This document shows, piece after piece, positions 30,432-39,805 of a DNA stretch of 64,000 bases. Origin of the DNA: Gaiellasilicea sp963789355 (GTDB lineage Bacteria; Actinomycetota; Thermoleophilia; Gaiellales; Gaiellaceae); NCBI GenBank assembly GCA_963789355.1, contig CAWBKK010000005.1, positions 248,001 through 312,000 on the forward strand. Direction: 5' to 3'. Position 1 is the stretch's first letter. Every line of letters starts with the position of its first letter. The translations under genes and the position numbers were made by a program. The notes below the pieces were generated by a model that saw only the letters and a list, made by a program, of their open reading frames with translations, ran no database searches and was not told the DNA's origin.

Positions 30432-32812
30432 CCGAGCCGATCCGCGCGAAGCTCCTGCTCGTCGACGACCGTCCGGAGAACCTGCTCGCGCTCGAGGCGA
30501 TCCTCGAGCCGCTCGACATCGATCTCGTCAAGGCGGCCTCCGGGGAGGAGGCGTTGCGGCGCCTGCTGAGCGAGGAGTTCGCGGCGATCCTGCTCGACGT
30601 CCAGATGCCGGGGCTCGACGGCTTTCAGACCGCGGAGCTGATCAAGCAGCGCGAGCGGACGCGCCACGTCCCGATCATCTTCCTGACCGCGATCTCGAAG
30701 GACGCCGAGCACGTCTTCCGCGGCTATGACGCAGGTGCCGTCGACTACCTGATGAAGCCGTTCGAGCCGCAGATCCTGCTCGCGAAGGTCGCGGTCTTCA
30801 TCGAGCTCTGGCAGAAGACGGCCGAGATCAGACACCGGGACGCACTGCTTGCGGGCCAGCAGCTGGCCGCGGCGGAGCGCGAGAGCGAGGAGCGCTACCG
30901 CTTCCTGGGCGACTCGATCCCGCAGCAGGTGTGGACTGCGCTGCCCAGCGGGGCGCTCGACTACGTCAACGAGCGCGTGCTCGAGTACTTCGGTCGCTCC
31001 TTCGAGGAGATGATCGGCTGGGGCTGGAGCGACTTCGTCGACGAGCGCGACGTGGCGACGGTGATCGAGCGCTGGGCGGACTCCCTGCGGACGGGCGATC
31101 CGTACGAGGTCGAGTTCCGGCTCCGCCGGGCGAGCGACGGCGTCTACCGCTGGCACCTCGCCCGCGGAGTCGCGATGCGAAACGACGAGGGCGAGATCGT
31201 TCGCTGGTTCGGTACCAACACGGACATCGAGGAGCGCCGTGTCGCCGAGGAGCGGCAGATCTTCATCGCCGAGGCGGGCTTCGTGCTCGGCAGCTCGCTC
31301 GACTACGAGCAGACGCTGGCCGATGTGGCGCGGCTCGCGGTGCCGCGGATGGCCGACTGGTGCACGGTCGACATCTTCGTCGACGGCAAGCTCGAACGGC
31401 TCGCGCTCGAGCACGTCGACCCGCTCAAGCTGACGCTCGCGCGAGAGCTCCAGGAGCCGCTGCTGCGAGCGCGAGGCTCCGCCGGAGCGGCCGCGATCCA
31501 CTCGCAGGAGCCCGTGCTCGTGACCTCGGTCGACGAGGATGTGCTCGCCGGCTTCGGCTTCGACGAGCACCAGCTCGAGATCGCCCTCGCGCTCGAGCCG
31601 AGGTCGTATCTGACCGTTCCCCTGCTCGCACGCGGCGAGGTGTTCGGGACGATCACGCTGGTGACGGCCGAATCGGGCCGAACCTACGGCCCCGACGACC
31701 TCGCGGTCGCGGTCGAGCTCGCCCGGCACGCCTCGGCGGCGATCGACAACGCCCGGCTCTACGCCGAGTCGGAGCGGCGAAGCCGGGCAGCGCGTGCGCT
31801 CGAGGCCGTCGGAGACGGGGTCGTCCTCGTCGATCGTGAGGGCTTGATCCGGCTCTGGAACACCGCCGCGACGACGATCACGGGCGTCGCCGAGGCGGAC
31901 GCGCTCGGTCGGAAGATCGAGGACGTCGTCCACCGCTGGCGAGAGATCTCGGCGCTGATCCCGGTCGCGAGCAAGCCGGGCGAGCCCGTTCGCGCCGAGA
32001 CGGTCCCGGTCGAGTTCGGGGAGCGCGAGCTCTGGATCTCCGGCTCGGGCGTGGGCTTCGAGGAGGGAGTCGTCTACGCGTTCCGCGACCTGACCGAGGA
32101 GAAGGCACTCGAGGAGATGAAGGCCGACTTCGTCGCCACCGTCTCGCACGAGCTGCGGACGCCGCTCGCCGCGATCTACGGGTCGGCGCAGACGATCCGG
32201 CGCACCGACATCGAGCTCGACGACGTCATTCGCGACCAGCTGCTCGGCGTGATCGCGTCGGAGTCGGACCGGCTCGGGACGATCGTCAACGACCTCCTGG
32301 TCGCGGGGCGGCTGGACGCCGACCAGCTGCCGGTCTCGATCGAGCGCTGCGACCCCGTTGCGCTGGCGACATCGGTGGTCGAGGCGGCGAGGACGCACCT
32401 CCCGGAGACGATCGTGCTCGAGCTGAACGTGCCGGACGAGATTCCGGGCGTCGTCGCCGATCCCGGCCAGCTGCACCAGGTCCTCGTCAACCTCGTCGAC
32501 AACGCGATCAAGTACTCGCCGCAGGGCGGCCCGGTCGCGCTCTCGGTTGCGAACGGCGACGGCGGGATCCGTTTCTCGATCGTGGACGGCGGGCTTGGAA
32601 TCCCCGCGTCCGAGCACCGCCGGATCTTCGAGAAGTTCTACCGGCTCGATCCCGACATGACGCGCGGGATCGGCGGCACCGGCCTCGGCCTCTACATCTG
32701 CCGCGAGCTGGTCCGGCGCATGGACGGGAAGATCTGGGTCGAGTCCGCGCTGGGCAAGGGCTCAATGTTCGTCGTCGAGCTCCCCGCCGCCGAGAGAGCC
32801 GCGTCCAGCTGA
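30428..32812 (+). CDS. Hybrid histidine kinase: receiver-PAS-GAF-PAS-HisKA-HATPase
   Basis: 794 residues. An N-terminal receiver (LLLVDDRPENLLALEAIL; phospho-Asp in ILLDVQMPGLDG; YLMKPFEPQ) is followed by a PAS/PAC sensor (~155-280), a GAF domain (~285-445), a second PAS (~455-550) and the kinase core: phospho-His in VATVSHELRTPLAA and G-boxes GGTGLGLYICREL. The receiver-first plan suggests that it accepts phosphate from the poly-HAMP kinase and passes a second signal on. The GTG at 30428 overlaps the CheB stop. No response regulator with a DNA-binding output is encoded in this operon. Last gene of the operon. Confidence 0.93.
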   Translation: MTEPIRAKLLLVDDRPENLLALEAILEPLDIDLVKAASGEEALRRLLSEEFAAILLDVQMPGLDGFQTAELIKQRERTRHVPIIFLTAISKDAEHVFRGYDAGAVDYLMKPFEPQILLAKVAVFIELWQKTAEIRHRDALLAGQQLAAAERESEERYRFLGDSIPQQVWTALPSGALDYVNERVLEYFGRSFEEMIGWGWSDFVDERDVATVIERWADSLRTGDPYEVEFRLRRASDGVYRWHLARGVAMRNDEGEIVRWFGTNTDIEERRVAEERQIFIAEAGFVLGSSLDYEQTLADVARLAVPRMADWCTVDIFVDGKLERLALEHVDPLKLTLARELQEPLLRARGSAGAAAIHSQEPVLVTSVDEDVLAGFGFDEHQLEIALALEPRSYLTVPLLARGEVFGTITLVTAESGRTYGPDDLAVAVELARHASAAIDNARLYAESERRSRAARALEAVGDGVVLVDREGLIRLWNTAATTITGVAEADALGRKIEDVVHRWREISALIPVASKPGEPVRAETVPVEFGERELWISGSGVGFEEGVVYAFRDLTEEKALEEMKADFVATVSHELRTPLAAIYGSAQTIRRTDIELDDVIRDQLLGVIASESDRLGTIVNDLLVAGRLDADQLPVSIERCDPVALATSVVEAARTHLPETIVLELNVPDEIPGVVADPGQLHQVLVNLVDNAIKYSPQGGPVALSVANGDGGIRFSIVDGGLGIPASEHRRIFEKFYRLDPDMTRGIGGTGLGLYICRELVRRMDGKIWVESALGKGSMFVVELPAAERAASS

Positions 32813-32818
32813 GACAGG

Positions 32819-32840
32819 GTGCCAGAGACGAGTCTGACGC
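32819..32840. repeat. Intergenic element shared with 58278-58317
   Basis: The gap after the hybrid kinase contains GTGCCAGAG followed by ACGAGTCTGACGC (32828-32840). The same 13-mer recurs at 58305-58317, beside GTGTCAGAGTCTGGCAC. Both copies lie at gene 3' ends, so this looks like a short dispersed intergenic repeat, perhaps a mobile palindromic unit. Confidence 0.35.
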
Positions 32841-32846
32841 CGCGTG

Positions 32847-33680
32847 CTAGCGGTTGGCGCCGGCGGCCGCGCCGGTGGCGGCTGACCCGACGGAATCGCT
32901 CGACAGCTTCGAGGCGAAGTAGACGGGGATCATCGAGAGCAGGATCACGAACACGGCCACGACGTTCACGATCGGGAGCTGGTTCGGGCGCGAGAGGTTG
33001 TTCAGGATCCAGATCGGCAGCGTCTGGTCGGAGCCGGCCGTGAACGTCGTCACGATCACCTCGTCGAAGCTGAGCGCGAACGCGAGCAGGCTGCCGGCGA
33101 GCAGCGCCGTCTTCAGCTGCGGGAAGGTGACGAAGCGGAAGGTCTGCCACGCGTCGGCGCCGAGGTCGGCCGAGGCCTCCTCGAGCGACGCGTGCGTCCG
33201 CCGCAGGCGCGCGACGACGTTGTTGTAGACGACGACGATGCAGAAGGTCGCGTGCCCGACCACGATCGTGAAGAGGCCGAGGTCGACGCCGAACGGCTCC
33301 GGCAGATTCCGGAAGGTCGCGTTCAGTGCCATCCCGGTCACGATCCCCGGGAGCGCGATCGGGAGGATGACGAGGAACGAGATCGCGTCGCGGCCGAAGA
33401 ACCGGTGCCGTGCCACCGCCAGCGCGACCAGAGATCCGAGCAGGAGCGCGATCGCTGTCGCGCCGAGCGCCGCCTTCAGCGAGAGGAAGAGCGCATCGCG
33501 AACGCCCGGGTTGTCGATCGCCCGGCCGAACCATTTCGTCGTCACGCCGTCCAGCGGCCAGACGAGCGAGCGCCGTGCGTTGAAGGCGTAGAGGCAGATC
33601 ACCAGCAGCGGCAAGTAGATGAACGCGAGCGTCAGCCCGGTGAGGCCGCGCAGCACCCACGCTCCGGCACGGGACGTCAC
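32847..33680 (-). CDS. potC: Polyamine-type ABC transporter permease, PotC-like
   Basis: 277 residues with six predicted membrane helices and the permease loop EASADLGADAWQTFRFVTFPQLKTALLAG. It follows the first permease with a GTGA overlap and belongs to the class of PotC/YdcV permeases that import spermidine, putrescine or related cations. Last gene of the operon aminotransferase-potA-potD-potB-potC. Confidence 0.9.
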   Translation of the reverse strand: MTSRAGAWVLRGLTGLTLAFIYLPLLVICLYAFNARRSLVWPLDGVTTKWFGRAIDNPGVRDALFLSLKAALGATAIALLLGSLVALAVARHRFFGRDAISFLVILPIALPGIVTGMALNATFRNLPEPFGVDLGLFTIVVGHATFCIVVVYNNVVARLRRTHASLEEASADLGADAWQTFRFVTFPQLKTALLAGSLLAFALSFDEVIVTTFTAGSDQTLPIWILNNLSRPNQLPIVNVVAVFVILLSMIPVYFASKLSSDSVGSAATGAAAGANR

Positions 33681-34582
33681 AGGTTCTCGAACGCTCCCGC
33701 CCGCCGCGCCAGCAGCAGGTAGATCACCATCACGACCACCGGCACCGTCGCGAACGCGGCCGCGAACGGGAGGTTGTTGGCGACGCCGACGTTGATGTAG
33801 ACGACGTTGCCGATGAACTGCGTGCTCGAGACGAGCTGCGGCGTGATGTAGTCGCCGAGCGTGAGCGAGAAGGTGAAGATCGAGCCGGCCGCGATCGCCG
33901 GCAGCGCCAGCGGCAGCACCACGCGCCACAGCGTCCGCAGGCCCTTCGCGCCCAGGTCGGCCGACGCCTCGAGCATCGAGCTCGGGATCCGCTCGAGCCC
34001 CGCGTAGACCGGCAGGATCATGAACGGCAGCCAGAGGTACGAGAAGACGAGCCAGGTGGCGACGTTCCCGAACCCCGGGCCCGAGAGCCCGAACGGGTCG
34101 AGCGCCCAGTTCAGGATCCCGTTCTCCTGCAGGATGATCCGCCAGGCATAGACCTTCACGAGATAGCTCGCCCAGAGCGGCAGCAGGATCGCGACGACGA
34201 GCAGGTTCCGCGTCCGCCGCGAGGCGACCTTCGCCATGTAGAAGGCGATCGGAAACGCGAGCAGCGCGTCGGTCACGGTCACCGCCACGGCGATTCCGAT
34301 CGTGCGGACAGTGATGTTGCGGTAGACCTCGCTCTCCCAGAGCTGGCGGAAGTTCTGGAAGCCGTAGTCGTGGACGACCTCGGCCGTGAACGGGTCGAGC
34401 CGCCAGAACGCGGCCACGAACAGCACCGCCAGCGAGCCGAGGTACGCGAGCAGGAGCCACGAGAGCGGCGGCGTCAGCAGCAGGCCGAGCCGCAGGCGTG
34501 GGTGGCGGTGCAGGAACGAGGAAAGGCGCCGCCCGGGGGAATCCCCGGACGGCGCCTCGATGACCTCAGGGGCCGAGCTCAC
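33677..34582 (-). CDS. potB: Polyamine-type ABC transporter permease, PotB-like
   Basis: 301 residues, six to seven membrane helices, with the loop LEASADLGAKGLRTLWRVVLPLALPAIAAGS. A long cytosolic N-terminal lead (residues 1-30) precedes the first helix. It pairs with the following permease to form the channel. It lies 13 bp downstream of the binding-protein gene. Confidence 0.9.
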   Translation of the reverse strand: MSSAPEVIEAPSGDSPGRRLSSFLHRHPRLRLGLLLTPPLSWLLLAYLGSLAVLFVAAFWRLDPFTAEVVHDYGFQNFRQLWESEVYRNITVRTIGIAVAVTVTDALLAFPIAFYMAKVASRRTRNLLVVAILLPLWASYLVKVYAWRIILQENGILNWALDPFGLSGPGFGNVATWLVFSYLWLPFMILPVYAGLERIPSSMLEASADLGAKGLRTLWRVVLPLALPAIAAGSIFTFSLTLGDYITPQLVSSTQFIGNVVYINVGVANNLPFAAAFATVPVVVMVIYLLLARRAGAFENL

Positions 34583-34595
34583 CTACGCTGCTTGC

Positions 34596-35816
34596 CTAAC
34601 CCTTGATCTCCGTCCAGGCCTGCGTCCACTCTGAGTAGTCCTTGCAGACCTGGCCCCGGTCGTCGCCGCAGTCGGCCTGCGGCGTCTTCCAGTAGTAGAT
34701 CTGCTCGAAGTACTCCTCGTCGTCGGCATGGAAGAGCGTGCAGTGATCCTTGTTGGTGGTCAGTCCGCACGCCTCCTCGGAGGACGGGGCCTCGCCGAAG
34801 TACTCGGTCGCGGCCGCGTTCGCCTTCGGCGAGATGATGTGGTTCATCCACAGGTACATGCAGTTCGGGTTCTTGGCCTTCGACGAGATCATCCACGTGT
34901 CCGACCAGCCGGTGGAACCCTCCTTCGGCAGCACTGCGGCGATCGGCTCCTTCTCGCCCTGGAGGACGTTCACGATCACCTGCCAGGTGGTGCCGACGAC
35001 GCTCTCGCCGCCGGTGAAGGCCGCGATCTGCTTCGTGTAGTCCGACCAGTACTCGCCGATGTTCGCCCGCTGCTGCTTGAGGAGCTCGACGGCGGCGTCG
35101 AACTGCTTCTGGTCGAGCTCGTACGGATCCTCGATCCCGAGGTCCGGCTGGGTCGCCTTGAGGTAGACGGCCGCGTCGGCGATGTAGATCGGGCTGTCGT
35201 ACGCCGTCACCTTGCCCTTGTACGGCGAAGCCTCGTCCCAGACGACGCTCCACGAGTCGGGCGCCGGCTTGACGACCTCGGTGTTGTACTGGAGCAGGTT
35301 GGCGCCGCGCCCGTGCGGGACTCCGTACGGGATGTCGTCGACCGTGTTGTGCGGCTGGTTCTTGAGACCCTCGAACACGCCCTCGTAGTTCTCGATCAGG
35401 TCGAGATTGACCGGTGCGACGTCGCCGGCCGCGATCAGGCGAAGACTCGCGTCGCCCGAGGCCGAGACGCCGTCATAGTCGCCGGTGCGCATCAGCGTCA
35501 CCATCTCGTCCGAGGTGTTGCCGGTCTTGACGTTGACCTGACAGCCCGTCTCGGTCTCGAAGTCCGTCACCCAGTCGACCTTCGGATCGGTCGTGCCGTC
35601 CTCGACGTACCCGGCCCAGGCGATCAGGTTGACCTGGCCCTCGCCCTCGCCGAGCGTCTCCAGCATCCCCTCGGGGGTGCCTCCGGTCGTCTCGGCGGCG
35701 GTCGTGCCCACGCCGCCCGCCTCGTCGTCGCCGCCGCCGCAGCCTGCCGCCAGCGCACACAGGACGCCGGTGACGAGCAACGCCGCCGCCCAGCGCCCAA
35801 CTCTCCGCTTGCTCAT
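34596..35816 (-). CDS. potD: Polyamine-type extracellular solute-binding lipoprotein, PotD-like
   Basis: 406 residues with a lipoprotein signal (WAAALLVTGVLCALAAGC; lipidated Cys at about residue 26) and an acidic linker before the binding domain (GEGQVNLIAWAGYVEDG..). The fold region resembles PotD/PotF binding proteins (FETETGCQVNVKTG; YDGVSASGDASLRLIAAGDVAPV). The ligand is probably a polyamine or gamma-aminobutyrate-like amine, supported by the class III aminotransferase upstream, but it could be another small amine. Stop/start overlap with the ATPase gene. Confidence 0.88.
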   Translation of the reverse strand: MSKRRVGRWAAALLVTGVLCALAAGCGGGDDEAGGVGTTAAETTGGTPEGMLETLGEGEGQVNLIAWAGYVEDGTTDPKVDWVTDFETETGCQVNVKTGNTSDEMVTLMRTGDYDGVSASGDASLRLIAAGDVAPVNLDLIENYEGVFEGLKNQPHNTVDDIPYGVPHGRGANLLQYNTEVVKPAPDSWSVVWDEASPYKGKVTAYDSPIYIADAAVYLKATQPDLGIEDPYELDQKQFDAAVELLKQQRANIGEYWSDYTKQIAAFTGGESVVGTTWQVIVNVLQGEKEPIAAVLPKEGSTGWSDTWMISSKAKNPNCMYLWMNHIISPKANAAATEYFGEAPSSEEACGLTTNKDHCTLFHADDEEYFEQIYYWKTPQADCGDDRGQVCKDYSEWTQAWTEIKG

Positions 35817-36838
35817 TGCCGTTCTCCTCCTTCGATTGCGAATGCATGCTCCGGCAGCCAGCTCGCCCGGATCCGCTTTCCCTGTCGTTCCTGCACTTCG
35901 GTCGAGCCGCGCTCGAGGTTCTGGCTCACCACGGTCAGTTCACCGCCGGCGTCCAGCTCGACGTGGTAACGCGTGATCGCCCCGACGTAGACGACGTTGC
36001 CGATCCGCCCGTCCTCGACAGTCGCGGCCGACTCCGGATCCTCGCCGTCACCGAGGAGGCGGATCTTCTCGGGCCGCACCGTGAACCGGCGGCCGCCCCG
36101 CTCGAGCACGTTCGAGATCCCGACGAAGCCGGCGATGAACTCGCTCGCCGGGTGCTCGTACACGTCGGCCGGCGCACCGATCTGCTCGATCTTCCCCTCG
36201 TTGAACACGGCCAGGCGGTCGCTCATCGTCAGCGCCTCCTCCTGGTCGTGCGTGACGTAGATGAAGGTGATTCCGAGCTCCTGCTGGATCCGCTTCAGCT
36301 CGACCTGGAGCTCCTGGCGGAGCTTGAGATCGAGCGCCCCCAGCGGCTCGTCGAGCAGGAGCGCCTGCGGCCGGTTCACGATCGCGCGGGCGAGCGCGAC
36401 GCGCTGGCGCTGGCCGCCGGAGAGCTGGCTGGGCTTGCGCTCGCCGTAGCTCTCGAGCCGGACGAGCCGGAGCGCCTCGCCGGCGCGCTGACGCCGCTCC
36501 GCGCGCGGAACCCGTTTCACGCGCAGTCCGTACTCGACGTTCTCCTGCACCGTCATGTGCGGGAAGAGCGCGTAGTCCTGAAAGACGGTGTTGACGTCGC
36601 GGGCGTAGGGCGGCAGCTTCGAGACGTCGTTGCCGCCGAGCTCGACCGTGCCCTCGTCCGGCTGCTCGAAGCCGGCGATCATGCGCAGCGTCGTCGTCTT
36701 GCCGGAGCCCGACGGGCCGAGCATGGTGAAGAACTCGCCGCGCCGGATCTCGAGGTCGACGCCGTCGACCGCAGTCACTTCGCCGTAGCGCTTGCGCAGC
36801 CCGACCACGCGAACGTCGACCTCAGCCTGCGGCGGCAA
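35813..36838 (-). CDS. potA: Polyamine-type ABC transporter ATP-binding protein
   Basis: 341 residues: Walker A GPSGSGKTTTL, Q-loop FQDYALFPHM, signature LSGGQRQRV, Walker B LLLDEPLGALD, switch THDQEEAL, then a C-terminal TOBE_2 domain (~235-340). A TTG start at 36838 is supported by GGAGG at about 36844-36848 and overlaps the aminotransferase end by 17 bp; a later GTG at 36808 is also possible. Drives import through the two permeases. Confidence 0.92.
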   Translation of the reverse strand: MPPQAEVDVRVVGLRKRYGEVTAVDGVDLEIRRGEFFTMLGPSGSGKTTTLRMIAGFEQPDEGTVELGGNDVSKLPPYARDVNTVFQDYALFPHMTVQENVEYGLRVKRVPRAERRQRAGEALRLVRLESYGERKPSQLSGGQRQRVALARAIVNRPQALLLDEPLGALDLKLRQELQVELKRIQQELGITFIYVTHDQEEALTMSDRLAVFNEGKIEQIGAPADVYEHPASEFIAGFVGISNVLERGGRRFTVRPEKIRLLGDGEDPESAATVEDGRIGNVVYVGAITRYHVELDAGGELTVVSQNLERGSTEVQERQGKRIRASWLPEHAFAIEGGERQ

Positions 36839-38111
36839 GCGACTCCTCCAGGAGCTGAAGCCCGCGATCGAGCTCCTCGTCGGTGACGGTCAGCGGCGGC
36901 AGCAGCCGCAGCACGTTCCCGTAGAGGCCGCACGAGAGTAGGAGCAGGCCGCGGTCGAACGCTGCCGTGGTGATCTTCTGAGCGAGATCGGGCGTCCGAT
37001 CGCGCAGCTCGAGCGCGAGCATCGGTCCGAGCCCGCGCACCTCGCCGATCGCGTCGTGCCGCGACGCCAGCTCGTCGAGCCGCGTCCGCAGCGTCGTGCC
37101 GAGCTCGTCCGCGCGGGCGCGGAAAGCCGGCTCGGCGATCGTGTCGAGGACGACGGCAGCGGCGGCGCAGGCAACCGGATTGCCGCCGAACGTGCCGCCG
37201 AGCCCACCCGGCCCGGGAGCGTCCATGATCTCCGCTCGCCCGGTCACCGCCGCGAGCGGCAGCCCCCCGCCGAGCGACTTCCCCGAGACGAGCAGGTCCG
37301 GCGCGACGTCGCTGTGCTCGATCGCCCACACCGGCCCGGTCCGCCCCACGCCCGACTGCACCTCGTCGGCGACGAAGAGCATCCCGTGCCGGTCGCAGAG
37401 CTCGCGCAAGCGGGCGAGATAGTCCGGCGGCATCGCGATGAAGCCGCCCTCTCCCTGCACCGTTTCGAGGACGACGCACGCGACCGACTCGGCCTCGACC
37501 TCGCTCTTGAACAGGTGCTCGAGCGAAGCGATCGCGGCGTCGGTGTCGATGCCTCGGTAGGGGTACGGCGCGGCGGCGCGATAGACCTCGCCGGGGAAGG
37601 GTCCGAACCCGGCCTTGTACGGATGCACCTTGCTCGTCATCGCCATCGTCAGGAGCGTCCGGCCGTGGAAGCCGTTCTCGAACACGACGACCGCCGGGCG
37701 GCCGGTCGCCGCGCGGGCGATCTTGACCGCGTTCTCGATCGCCTCCGCGCCCGAGTTGACGAGGATCGACTTCTGGTTCTCGGCTGCACCTTCACTGCTC
37801 TTGCAGGGCGAGTGCTCGGCGAGCCGGCGGCAGACCTCGACGTAGGGCTCGTACGTGCCGACCATGAAGCACTGGTGCAGAAAGCGATCGACCTGCTCGT
37901 GGATCGCGGCGACGACGGGAGCGAAGCCGTGGCCCGTGTTCTGGCAGGCGATCCCGCCCGCGAAGTCGAGGTAGATCGTCCCGTCCGCGGCTTCGACCTG
38001 CGCGCCTTCGGCGCGCGTGACGACGAGGCGCGGGGTCGCGACGCCCCGAGCGACGTACCGCTCGCGCGCATCGAGGAGGTCGTCGGCTGCCGTGCGCTCC
38101 CGGAGAGACAC
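36822..38111 (-). CDS. gabT: Class III aminotransferase, 4-aminobutyrate aminotransferase-like
   Basis: 429 residues, matching GabT in length and motifs: DFAGGIACQNTGHGFAPVV, NSGAEAIENAVKIARAATGR, VFENGFHGRTLLTMAMT, DEVQSGVGRTG and the PLP lysine in VSGKSLGGGLPLAAV. It would transfer the amino group of gamma-aminobutyrate or a related omega-amine to 2-oxoglutarate. It heads an operon with a polyamine-type transporter, so putrescine/GABA catabolism is likely. A GTG start at 38111 is used; the reading frame further upstream is divergent promoter DNA. Probably controlled by the adjacent PucR protein. Confidence 0.9.
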   Translation of the reverse strand: MSLRERTAADDLLDARERYVARGVATPRLVVTRAEGAQVEAADGTIYLDFAGGIACQNTGHGFAPVVAAIHEQVDRFLHQCFMVGTYEPYVEVCRRLAEHSPCKSSEGAAENQKSILVNSGAEAIENAVKIARAATGRPAVVVFENGFHGRTLLTMAMTSKVHPYKAGFGPFPGEVYRAAAPYPYRGIDTDAAIASLEHLFKSEVEAESVACVVLETVQGEGGFIAMPPDYLARLRELCDRHGMLFVADEVQSGVGRTGPVWAIEHSDVAPDLLVSGKSLGGGLPLAAVTGRAEIMDAPGPGGLGGTFGGNPVACAAAAVVLDTIAEPAFRARADELGTTLRTRLDELASRHDAIGEVRGLGPMLALELRDRTPDLAQKITTAAFDRGLLLLSCGLYGNVLRLLPPLTVTDEELDRGLQLLEESLAAAG

Positions 38112-38122
38112 GCCGCGATTCT

Positions 38123-38172
38123 CTCGCGCCGTCCCGCGCGAGCGCAATGGACCGGCAGTCGTACCGCGACTG
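38123..38172. promoter_or_regulatory. Two inverted repeats in the gabT-pucR divergent promoter
   Basis: CTCGCG/CGCGAG (38123-38128 and 38137-38142, 8-nt spacer) and CAGTCG/CGACTG (38156-38161 and 38167-38172, 5-nt spacer) are perfect 6-bp arms in the 189-bp gap between the two divergent genes. Either could be the PucR operator. No promoter elements were confidently placed. Confidence 0.35.
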
Positions 38173-38300
38173 ACCCTTCTTCGACACGATGTCCGAAACT
38201 CGCACTCGCAGCCCATGCCCGTACCGCTCAACTGCTTGCTTCTGCCCCCGAGCAAGGAGTAGCGTCTTGGCCCAGGCGTCCAAGCGACGCCGTCCGTTCG

Positions 38301-39758
38301 ATGCTGACCGTCCGTGACATCGCGAACCTGCCCGGCCTCGGGCTCGAGCTCACCGCGGGCGCGGCGGGCGCCGCCAACCCGATCCGCTGGGTCCACGTCT
38401 CGGAGCTGCCCGATCCGACCCCCTGGCTCGAGGGCGGTGAGCTCCTGATCACGACCGGGCTCGGGGTCGGGGCGCAGTCGCGGCCCCAGCGGGAGTACGT
38501 CCGCCGCCTGGCCGGTCACGGGATCGCCGGGCTCGCGTTCGGGGTCGGCTTCGGCTGGGCCGAGCCGCCCACCGCGCTCGCGGACGAGGCGGAGCGGATC
38601 GGCTTCCCGGTCGTCACCGTCCCCTACGAGGTGCCGTTCATCGCGTTGACGAAGGCGGTCTCGTCGCAGCTCGCGAACGCGCAGCTGGCCAGGCTCGAGC
38701 GCGCGCTCGAGGTGCACGAGCGGCTCGCCCACTCCGTCCTGCAGGGACAGGGAGCGGCCGCGCTCCTGGAGATTCTGGGCGATCACGTCGGCTGCGCGCT
38801 CGCGCTCGTCGACGAGGCCGGTCGCGTCGTCGGCGAGCGCCACGGCTCGCGCCTCGCCGCCTGCGAGCACGTGCTGGAGCTGCCCGTCGTCGCCGACGGC
38901 GAGACGTGGTCGCTGCGGGCCGGCAAGCTACGGGAGGAGCTCTCGGAGGACGACCGGCTCGTCCTCCACCACGGCCAGTCGGCACTCGCGTTCGAGCTTT
39001 CCCGGCGTCACGCCGTCTCGGCCGCCGAGTTGCGGCTCGCGGGCGACCTGCTCGAGGATCTCGAGCACGACAGGCTCGACGAGCGCGAGATCGCACGCCG
39101 CATCGCCGCGTTCGGGCTCGACCCGCAGGGCAGCTACGCAGCAATGCTCGCCGTCGCCGCGAGCGCTCCCGAAGGCGAGGACGTCCGCACCGCAGCCGCC
39201 CGTGTGCTCGACTCGCGCGGCTCGCGCTACCTCTCCGCTTCCCGTCGCGACCGCGCCGCGTTCCTGGTCGCGACCGCTCTGGAGGATGACGCCCTGGCGA
39301 TCGCGCGGGAGTTCGTCGACGCCGCGCCGGGAACGCGGGTCGGGGTCGGCCGTCCGGCGTCCGGAGCCGGGCTCGGCCGCAGCCTGCTCGAGGCGCGCGC
39401 TGCACTCGACGCGGTCGCAGGACCGGTCGCCTCCTACCAGGATCTCGGCTCGCTCGAGCTGCTGCTGAGCCTTCCGGGAGCGGCTCTCGAAGCATTCGTC
39501 GCCCGCGTCCTCGGCCCCGCTGCCGCGAACATGTGGTTGCTGGAGTCGCTGGCGGCCCTGCTCGACAGTGGCTGCCGCTGGAGCGACGCCGCGGACCGGC
39601 TCGGCGTCCACCGCCACACGCTCCGCTACCGGATGGAGCAGCTGCGCAAGCAGACGGGCCGCCACCCCGACGACCCGGCGCAGCGGATGGAGCTCTGGCT
39701 TGCAGTCAAGGCAAAGCAGGCGCTGGCGGCACGAGAGCCAGACCCAACCCCCGTGTGA
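38301..39758 (+). CDS. PucR family transcriptional regulator
   Basis: 485 residues with the N-terminal PucR sensor domain (LTVRDIANLPGLGLELTAG..WVHVSELPDPTPWLEGGELLITTG), a central GGDEF-like fold region and the C-terminal PucR helix-turn-helix (WSDAADRLGVHRHTLRYRMEQL, residues ~430-455). PucR-type regulators control purine, GABA and polyamine catabolism in actinobacteria and bacilli. Its position divergent from gabT-pot makes control of that operon likely. ATG start at 38301. Confidence 0.92.
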   Translation: MLTVRDIANLPGLGLELTAGAAGAANPIRWVHVSELPDPTPWLEGGELLITTGLGVGAQSRPQREYVRRLAGHGIAGLAFGVGFGWAEPPTALADEAERIGFPVVTVPYEVPFIALTKAVSSQLANAQLARLERALEVHERLAHSVLQGQGAAALLEILGDHVGCALALVDEAGRVVGERHGSRLAACEHVLELPVVADGETWSLRAGKLREELSEDDRLVLHHGQSALAFELSRRHAVSAAELRLAGDLLEDLEHDRLDEREIARRIAAFGLDPQGSYAAMLAVAASAPEGEDVRTAAARVLDSRGSRYLSASRRDRAAFLVATALEDDALAIAREFVDAAPGTRVGVGRPASGAGLGRSLLEARAALDAVAGPVASYQDLGSLELLLSLPGAALEAFVARVLGPAAANMWLLESLAALLDSGCRWSDAADRLGVHRHTLRYRMEQLRKQTGRHPDDPAQRMELWLAVKAKQALAAREPDPTPV

Positions 39759-39761
39759 ACT

Positions 39762-39777
39762 GTGTGGTTTACCGCAC
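39762..39777. promoter_or_regulatory. 16-bp dyad upstream of the receiver gene (copy 1)
   Basis: GTGTGG-TTTA-CCGCAC, followed by TTCCAGA. It matches the perfect dyad at 44706-44721 with one mismatch in an arm and has the same 4-bp spacer. It lies 29 bp before the receiver start. See the copies at 43061 and 44706. Confidence 0.45.
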
Positions 39778-39805
39778 TTCCAGATGTGCCGAGCTCTGCC
39801 AGGAT

